Source: Agarophyton chilense (taxonomy: Eukaryota > Rhodophyta > Florideophyceae > Gracilariales > Gracilariaceae). From it: a stretch of DNA of 64,000 nt. Numbering within the stretch: position 1 is the first letter of the stretch; every line of letters starts with the position of its first letter. The stretch covers positions 1,025,284-1,089,283 of the forward strand of contig JARGXX010000116.1 of assembly GCA_030374765.1 (NCBI GenBank). Direction: 5' to 3'. The notes beneath the pieces were generated by a model. It did no database searches and was not told the origin of the DNA. It saw nothing but the letters and a program-made list of their open reading frames with translations. The position numbers and the translations under genes are program-made. This document shows positions 57,586-64,000 of this stretch, one piece after another.

Positions 57586-60500
57586 TTAATCGATTACTAT
57601 GACTGGCGTGTTATTCATACTCCAGATATACTCTATCCCATAATCCGCGAACAGCTCCTCTCCTATTTCTATATCTCGAATTGCTTGCACAGAAAGCAAT
57701 CTATAGTCTCTCAACTGAAAGGGGGTCCGCCCCGTCCCCGGAGTTCTGATGACCCGAACATTTGCAGTTCGGCGTCTCATTAACCCGTCTTCAACCGCAT
57801 CCCTGTCCCTATCCCCTTCCACATACTTGGGGTCGTTAATTGTTCCCCCGAAGCAAAATGGAGCAGGGACAATCCACACCGGAATAAGAGACACCCCACT
57901 AATTCTTCCTGGTAGCTTGTGAAACACTTCCCCTCGGACGCTTATCTCCATCGCGTACTGCCGAAAACGATCAGTAGTCGCTTTCAATAGCCCCCCTCCG
58001 TATGCCTTATGAACTTCTTTCCGCTTTGAAAGATCATGGTACACCAAAGTCCCGTAAAAGTAACAAACAGTCTCACCTTGTATCACCCAGCGCGTTGTGT
58101 ACACACCAACTCCAGCATTTGCAATCTGACAACCACATACTGTCGCCTCCACTGCCAGAATAGCATTCCAATCCAACAGTGACATCTTTCCTTGAAAACT
58201 TCTTGGCCACTCATACAGCGCCTGCCGTCGCCCAATCTCCGATATATTCTTATCCTGCCACATGGAGGAGAGAAAACCCACGATATAGGGTGGAAACATC
58301 TGATGCTCGGGAAATCCGGTAGGTGTTTTCCAGGACTTCGAACGTTTTATGACGACGTCCGGAAACAAGCATGTCACTCGAGTCACAGCGTTCCGAACAT
58401 CTTGCGTTATATAAATGTCCGTCTCGTTGTTCCGCATGCATGACGCAAATTTCATTGTAGCGGCGTGCTTCGCATGAGCAAAGCACTGCGGATCTGGCTC
58501 ACACCCTAGAAACTGACGGTGCTTTTCCAGTTCCATGCATGCCATGGCCGTTGAAAATGTTCCGGCGAAGAGGTCCACCACTATGTCTCCCGGCTGAGAA
58601 AACCTGCTGATGAGCTCCTTCAGCAAAGGGCGTGACTTCTGTTCCGCCCGCACTTTCTGATACGTAACTGATCCTTTGGCATTCTTCCTTCTCCATAGAA
58701 GTGTTTCACCATTCGACATGGGAGGCACTTGGTCAATCACTCTATGGTAACCCGGATATCGCGATGGTACATAGCTGAAGTTCTCGTAGTTCACCATGCC
58801 ATGTTGTTCGGCGTAGAACAACCCGCTGCGAACTCCATGAATGGCGTACTCTGTTCCGGGAAACAGGGAGCACGAACTACGTCCGGGATTACGCATCGGA
58901 TTGCCCTGAGAGCGAATGAAGTGCAGCTGGACCTTGTCCACGACAAACGACCTGCTCTTCTGTGCATTCTCATCTTTTGCACCAATTCGACCCAACACTT
59001 CTTTCCATTCGTTCACCTGCTCAATCGCGCAGAATATAACGAAATGCCCTCTCGGACGCAGAAGTTTAGAGATGAGCTTCGCCGTCTTCACCATGTCTTG
59101 CCGGTTAAGAACGTCGTACCGGCTGTTTTTCCTGTTCTTCTTCGCACGTATATTATACGGCGGGTCCGTGAGAACCAACTGCACTTTCCCTATCGGAGAG
59201 ACCCCATTGCTGCGCAATGTCTCGTCAATCTCCACCAGGTTCTCGAAAGTACAATTGTACATTCGACAGTGCTTATCCATCTCCAACTCGCACTTTTGGA
59301 GAGACATTATATTATCCAGAGAGGTAAGGTCGTGAGGCGGCAGAATATCCACCGACTCAGATTCGACCGACCTTGGTCCAGCTGTGGAAGAATGCTGACC
59401 AACACCCATGTTCTCTTCCTCATTCCCGGTCCCACCCTCTACTTCCTCTCCACCCTCCACCGCCGGAGCCTCCGAATCTTTCTCAGGGGGTACAACTTCT
59501 ATCTCGTCTTCTTCCATAACCATAGTAGGTTCCGCCTTTGTCGCAGCCACCACTTCCACCTCCACACTCCCTCGCAGCTTTAGTGGCGATATGTATTCCG
59601 AGATGGTAGAGATAAGAGAGTTCGAGAAGCAGTCGAATCTCTCGGCAAATACTCTAGGCAAAGTGTATGTAAACGGTTTTAGAACGTCCCATCTTTCCGG
59701 AGCTGATATAGAGTAAAGCTGCTCATTCACCACCACTTTGTGCAGGTCAGCGAGAAACTCTTTGGCCAACATACGAAGTGGAGTGTCAACGTACTCCGGC
59801 AGGTTCCACGCCCATGGGACGACATCCTCCTCCAATAAAGTACGGTTTCTACCAGGAAGGAGTCGTTGGGCCATGTCCTTGTGAGAGAACCCATCCCTTC
59901 TGTTTCCGATTGCCTGGAACTGCATATCAGAATATCGTAGATGGATAAAGGGCAAAACCATGAATTCCACGCCAGGGAATCCCAAATACTGGGAGAAGCT
60001 GTCCCACGCGTTATTGACGAGCTGCACACCAAAGCCCACACGCTGAGCTACTGGTTTGTCATAAATCGCCACCTTCGAAAATGGCGTATCGTAGGTTCTG
60101 TACCGCTTTCTTCACTTACGGGAGACTCTTCTCTTCTCCATAGAGACCGACTGAATACAAATGAGGAACAGAACCTGTGGAACATTGTCGGGAAGTCGGT
60201 CGCGAATGGAGCCCGGCTTTTGCTCGCCATCTTTCGGGTTGTATCCAGACCTTTGAAGAACTCTGTCAAAGTGACATTCTTCGGGATGCCCTTGAACTCC
60301 ACCGCCTCGTACGCGTTCCAAAAGTCCCTCACGCGCCTATCTGGGTCCCCATCCCTTATATCCAGCAACCTCGCCGAGAAATAATTCTGACAGTTCGAGC
60401 CCCTCCTTCCTACAACTCGGAGCTCATCTTCTGTGTAATTGGTGTGGTCGGGACCTAGGAGAGTATAAAAAAACTTCGCGGTCTCCGGTAGGATGTGGTG

Positions 60501-60695
60501 ATTGGCAATTGCGAAATCGATGAATACAGTGTGCCCCACTTTTCGCGGCTCATCTTCCTCCCGCCTCGTTAATGCGTAACGATCACGCAAATCCAGACAC
60601 GCCCTGATAAGTTCATCCCCCGTACCAAACAGTTTACCCATTTCGAAGGTGTCTGCCGCAGGCGATGAAGAAGTTCTCGTGGGTTCTGGAGCCAT
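57586..60695 (-). CDS. DNA amino-methyltransferase (beta class) fused to a SET domain, probably one intron
   Basis: Two overlapping ORFs, 60,695-60,048 and 60,072-57,586, join through a candidate intron (donor GTAAGT at 60,119) to give a protein of about 1,000-1,020 residues. Numbering in the second ORF: 1-180 unassigned, 180-245 acidic linker. The methyltransferase has motif IV DPPYN at 303-307 and motif I DLFAGTFSTAM at 500-510. Motif IV before motif I is the beta-class order of N6-adenine and N4-cytosine DNA methyltransferases. A SET domain follows at about 645-816: NAGVGVYTTRWVIQGE, GTINDP, IEIGEELFADYGIEY, the last holding the expected catalytic Tyr. SET domains methylate lysines, mostly on histones. 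Exon 1 (60,695-60,120) shows no known fold. The gene is intact apart from the intron. Alternatives: two separate proteins if no splicing occurs. Substrate bases cannot be told from sequence. Confidence 0.8.
60043..60119 (-). other. Candidate spliceosomal intron in the methyltransferase-SET gene
   Basis: On the minus strand the donor CCC|GTAAGT is a perfect consensus at a codon boundary. Three in-phase AG acceptors would join the two ORFs: intron lengths 47 (ending 60,073), 77 (ending 60,043) or 98 nt (ending 60,022). The 77- or 98-nt choices have more usual lengths. Coordinates here follow the 77-nt option. Confidence 0.55.
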
Positions 60696-60868
60696 TTATG
60701 TACATGTTCAAACAACCTCACGGGCGGTCGTCACGAGAGCCTGAGTAAAAGAGAGCAGCGGGTGCGGCTGGGTGCGGCTGGGTACGGAAAAATTGTGAGT
60801 ACGGTTGAGGAGCGCGCACGGAAGAACGGTTGTTGCGGAACGACTTCGCAGCTATCCTGGTTGCATTC

Positions 60869-62066
60869 TGTCGGCCGTCAGAGGTGCGCTCCGACTTCAT
60901 CGGGGGTCCCGATGAAGTCCCCACGCACCTCTGTCGGCCGACATAATACATATAATTTTGTAATTTTTAGGACGCCCAGGTGTACACGGTGCATTCTGTC
61001 GGCCGACAGAGGTGCGCTCCAACTTCATTGGGGGTCCCGATGAAGTCCCCGCGCACCTCTGTCGGCCGACATAATACATATAATTTCGTTATTTTTGGAA
61101 GGCTCAGGTGTACACGGTGCACTCTGTCGGCCGACAGAGGTGCGCTCCGACTTCATTGGGGGTCCGGATGAAGTCCCCGCGCACCTCTGTCGGCCGACAT
61201 AATACATATAATTTTGTAATTTTTGGAACGCCCAGGTGTACACGGTGCACTCTGTCGGCCGACATAATACATATAATTTTGTAATTTTTGGAACGCCCAG
61301 GTGTACACGGTGCCTTCTGTCGGCCGACAGAGGTGCGCGGGGACTTCATCGGGACCCCGATGAAGTCGGAGCGCACCTCTGTCGGCCGACAGTCGACCAA
61401 CATCTCAGAAACGCATCATGCGTGATGTTATGGCGTATTTGTCGGCCGACAGGGTGCCCTGCGACTTCATCGGTCCACCGATGAAGTCGCAGCACACCCT
61501 GGCGGCCCACAAATGGCCCGAATGGTGTCCCTACAACATGCTGGTGAATTGTCGGCCGACAGGGGTGTGCGCGACTTCATCGGTGGACCGATGAAGTCGC
61601 AGGGCACACCTGTCGGCCGATAAATACGCCATAACATCACGCATGATGCGTTCCTGAGATGTTGGTCGACTGTCGGCAGACAGAGGTGCGCTCCGACTTC
61701 ATCGGGGGTCCTGATGAAGTCCCCGCGGCTCTCTGTCGGCCGATAGAGTGCACCGTGTACACCTAAGCTTTCCAAAAATTACAAAATTATATGTATTTTG
61801 TCGGCCGACAGAGGTGCGCGGGGACTTCATCGGGACCCCCGATGAAGTCGGAGCGCACCTCTGTCGGCCGACAGAGTGCACCGTGTACACCTGAGCGTTC
61901 CAAGAATTACAGAATTATATGTATTATGTCGGCCGACAGAGTGCACCGTGTACACCTGGGCGTCCTAAAAATTACAAAATTATATGTATTATGTCGGCCG
62001 ACAGAGGTGCGCGGGGACTTCATCGGGAGTCCCGATGAAGTCGGAGCGCACCTCTGTCGGCCGTCA
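60869..62066. repeat. Giant modular palindrome: 20 palindromic boxes at 60-65-bp spacing
   Basis: The box TGTCGGCCGACA, itself a perfect 12-bp palindrome, occurs 14 times exactly and 6 times with one or two changes. Starts are at 60,869, 60,932, 60,997, 61,060, 61,125, 61,188, 61,253, 61,318, 61,380, 61,440, 61,550, 61,611, 61,671, 61,734, 61,799, 61,862, 61,927, 61,992 and 62,055, plus a decayed box at 61,499. Between boxes lie module P (hairpin of GAGGTGCGC arms around GACTTCATCGG/CCGATGAAGTC), module S (AT-rich plus GGTGTACACGGTGC), and near the centre Q (P-like) and Z. From the centre (about 61,525) outward both sides read Q, Z, P, S and so on, with S and Z inverted on the right. So the whole is a near-symmetric inverted repeat of about 1.2 kb. 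Short ORFs inside are artefacts of the repeats. Confidence 0.92.
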
Positions 62067-62356
62067 GGATATTTTTAATTTTTTAATTTTATTTTCTTGT
62101 ATCGCCTACCAAGCCAATAGGCGTGTTTGTGATGGAAAGAGACAAGGAGTTTCTTGAGTTTGAAACTAAGCGGACTTAGCTCAGGTTGAAACTAAGCGGA
62201 CGTAGTTCAGGCTGATTGCAACGAACTGCTCTCGGGAGTGTTCCGGATAGTCGCCACCAAAGGAGCTCGATCTAATACGTCTTAGTCTGTATACCATAAA
62301 AGGCTCAAAGCGCTCTGTGACCATTTGCAACCTCGACCGACTACGATCCGATTCAA
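62067..62356. promoter_or_regulatory. Spacer between the palindrome and the ParB-like gene
   Basis: An AT-rich start is followed by two near-identical ~24-bp direct repeats (GAAACTAAGCGGAC at about 62,162 and 62,188). It is the likely promoter and 5' leader of the rightward gene; no TATA box is obvious. Confidence 0.4.
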
Positions 62357-64000
62357 ATGATGACTCGAGGCAAAGCGAAAGCCAGGGGTACTCCGCGGGG
62401 TACTCCACGCGCCACTCCGCGAAAAGCTACATCGGGAAACAATCTGGCTGGTGGGGATAGGGTGGCGTTGTTCCTGGCGGATGAGACAGGGAAGAAGAAG
62501 GGTACTATGGTTGGCACTGCGGAGTTGAGAGGTGTTGGGGGCAGTGGAGCGGCCGGGAAGGCGCTTTGCAGAGCGATGCATGGCCATTCGTTGCGCGAGT
62601 CTGCGAAGCCGGGAGAGGAATTGGTGGCCATCTGGAGGACTGAAATTAAGGAGGGGATCAACTCCAAGTATCCGTACTCCTTCAAGGGAGCAGAGGAGCC
62701 GCCGGAGTTGCTGAAGGATATGGTGTCGGCAGGTATATACGCATGGGATACCTCGATGATGACACGTGTCTCCTCTGTGCTGACTCCAGGGCCTCCTCGG
62801 CCGGAGACTCCCAAAAGCGCGACCCCCTCGAAGGAGTCTGCTACGCCTTTGAGGGGAAGAGGGCACAGCCAACAACAGGGCCGCCGGTCATGAAGCAACC
62901 CGTCAAGCCGAAAAAGAGGGTGACGATAGTGGATGATTCTGATGAAGATGTTGTGGAGGTGGGGTCAGCGGTGAATGTACGCGGGGATTCGCACACCGGT
63001 CCCGAGTTGGAGTTGTTCGATGACGGCGATGCCGTTCCTTCGCAGGAAGTGGATAGGACTCTCGTGGAAAAGAAGATCTCTGCTTCAGACTATGACCAGT
63101 GCCGCTTGATTGTGGACATAGATGACATACAAATCCCCGAGAAGACTGTCAGAAGTGTGAATGCGGAACACAAGGCGGCGACGATGGCAAAGTGCAAAAC
63201 GTTTGGCTGGCTTGCGTCGGCAGGGTCGATTGCTGTTGCCATCGTCGGGGGAATGGAATTAGATTTCAGTGAAATTGTTCACAATGGGAGGGTAGTGGTG
63301 CCTGTCATACTCATTGACGGTCATCACCGCGTCTTGGTTCTGCGAGATCTGAAGAATGATCCCTCTGAAGGGAGAAAGTGGTTGGAAATTGTGCGGTTCT
63401 TGATGTCGTTCTTTGGAGACGAAAGGACCGGAAGCCTTTATCGCTGAACGAAGTGCTCGGTCTTGGTAATGTACTCAATGAAATGAGTTCAAATGTGTTG
63501 AAGATGAGTTTCGCCGACAAGGTTCATTCGACAGTGTCCTTCATTTGCAACTTGATTGACGATAAGAGAACCAAGTTGGCTGACCTTACTCCGACACGGA
63601 TAGCTGGGGCGCTGAAGACGAGCGAAGCTATAGGAATCTACAGCTTGCGCCACTTGAATCGCTATGCGACTCTTGGGTTGAAATTCGTCAGGAGCGAAGG
63701 TCTCCTGGAGTTCTTTGAGAACGTATGCAAGGAGGGTTCAGTGCTAACGCTTGCGCATGTGTCGAGTGACTTGTTGTTAGGACTCGAAGACGAAATATTC
63801 CGTTTCGCAATCCGTTGTTTGCAGCTACATGTGAGGGTGAGGATGGGTTCTACGGGGAATATGGGACGTTTCCAGGAGACGCGAAAGGAGTTCTTCCAAT
63901 GCGCCATAGGAATGTTCCAACTATGCGAAAGGGCGGGAAAGGAGAAGGGTCTGACGGCGGGGAAAGGTTCTAGACAGTACAATTGTGATGGGAAAGAACG
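62357..64000 (+). CDS. ParB/sulfiredoxin-fold protein gene, frame-shifted or spliced, cut by the window end
   Basis: The N-terminal ORF (62,357-62,893) starts with a basic, AT-hook-like tail (RGKAKARGTPRGTPRATPRK), then a small domain (KALCRAMHGHSLRE, GIYAWDTSMM) and a Thr/Pro-rich linker. The second frame (to 63,447) has a basic-acidic linker and then a ParB-like domain ending in VPVILIDGHHRVLVLRDL; the DGHHR motif is at 63,313-63,330. The third frame (from about 63,410) stays open to the end of the window and is helical (LNEVLGLGNVLNEMSSNV, LEFFENVCKEG). Each change is by the same amount (-1). The first can be explained by a 146-nt GT-AG intron (62,732-62,877) or by a base loss. ParB-fold proteins bind or cut DNA at specific palindromes in bacteria; here the role is unknown. 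It is transcribed away from the methyltransferase-SET gene. Confidence 0.55.

Noticed and set aside
58729..59583. 284-residue plus-strand ORF opposite the methyltransferase
   Set aside because: It overlaps the DPPYN and linker coding region on the other strand and has no protein-like motifs of its own.
60897..61890. Several 60-100-residue ORFs with VGRQRCAGTSSGP-type text
   Set aside because: Translations of the palindromic modules; the same peptide recurs on both strands.
60869..62066. CRISPR-like look of regularly spaced short repeats
   Set aside because: The intervals between boxes are themselves repeated and inverted modules, not unique spacers, and the organism is eukaryotic.
57586..64000. 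Bacterial contamination, because of the beta-class methyltransferase and ParB motifs
   Set aside because: The SET domain, the GTAAGT intron candidate and continuity with eukaryotic transposons on the same contig argue against it, though an assembly join cannot be excluded by eye.

Overview
The window is eukaryotic, transposon-dominated DNA. Nested LTR retrotransposons, a Mutator-like (MULE) element with a 9-bp target duplication, a decayed Tc1/mariner copy, a CACTA/Plavaka-like transposase and a gene with a candidate spliceosomal intron all argue against a prokaryote. The density of chromodomain Ty3/gypsy elements, the few introns and the moderate GC content would suit a red alga such as a florideophyte (Chondrus type). 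That assignment is inference. I see no rRNA gene, true tRNA gene or CRISPR array.

Layout. (1) 1 to about 11.8 kb: minus-strand gypsy chromovirus 'A' (gag, protease, RT, RNase H, integrase, chromodomain), with a separate plus-strand gene (the 'antisense ORF', aORF) tail-to-tail with pol. (2) 12,651-29,699: a complete MULE with 282-bp terminal inverted repeats and a CGAAATTAG target duplication. It carries a Ulp1-like protease fragment, two FAR1-like DNA-binding regions and a DDE/SWIM transposase, all broken. A second gypsy family, 'B' (18,409-28,848), sits just behind the transposase stop codon. (3) 29.7-32.1 kb: AT-rich DNA with a Tc1/mariner fossil. (4) 32,088-50,756: a second, minus-strand B copy (B2), split by a third gypsy family, 'C' (38,590-49,345). 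(5) 50.8-57.35 kb: a pyrimidine-rich strand block with a Plavaka/CACTA-like transposase gene (plus) converging on an unrecognised coiled-coil gene (minus). (6) 57.6-64 kb: a minus-strand gene fusing a beta-class DNA amino-methyltransferase to a SET domain, then a 1.2-kb near-symmetric giant palindrome made of 60-65-bp modules bounded by the 12-bp palindrome TGTCGGCCGACA, then a divergent gene with a ParB/sulfiredoxin-fold motif that runs off the window.

How the parts fit. Every gypsy copy carries the antisense gene in the same place, between the end of pol and the 3' LTR and convergent with pol. The A and B versions are clearly homologous and C is probably related. The three families also appear to share one primer-binding site type. 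Order of events, as inferred from nesting: the MULE landed first and then received B; B2 landed and then received C. The most unusual unit is at the right end, where a DNA-methyltransferase/SET double writer and a ParB-like gene are transcribed away from each other, with an array of 14 perfect and 6 imperfect palindromic boxes between them. This resembles a self-contained chromatin-marking or maintenance cassette. Function is inference; the architecture is read directly from sequence.
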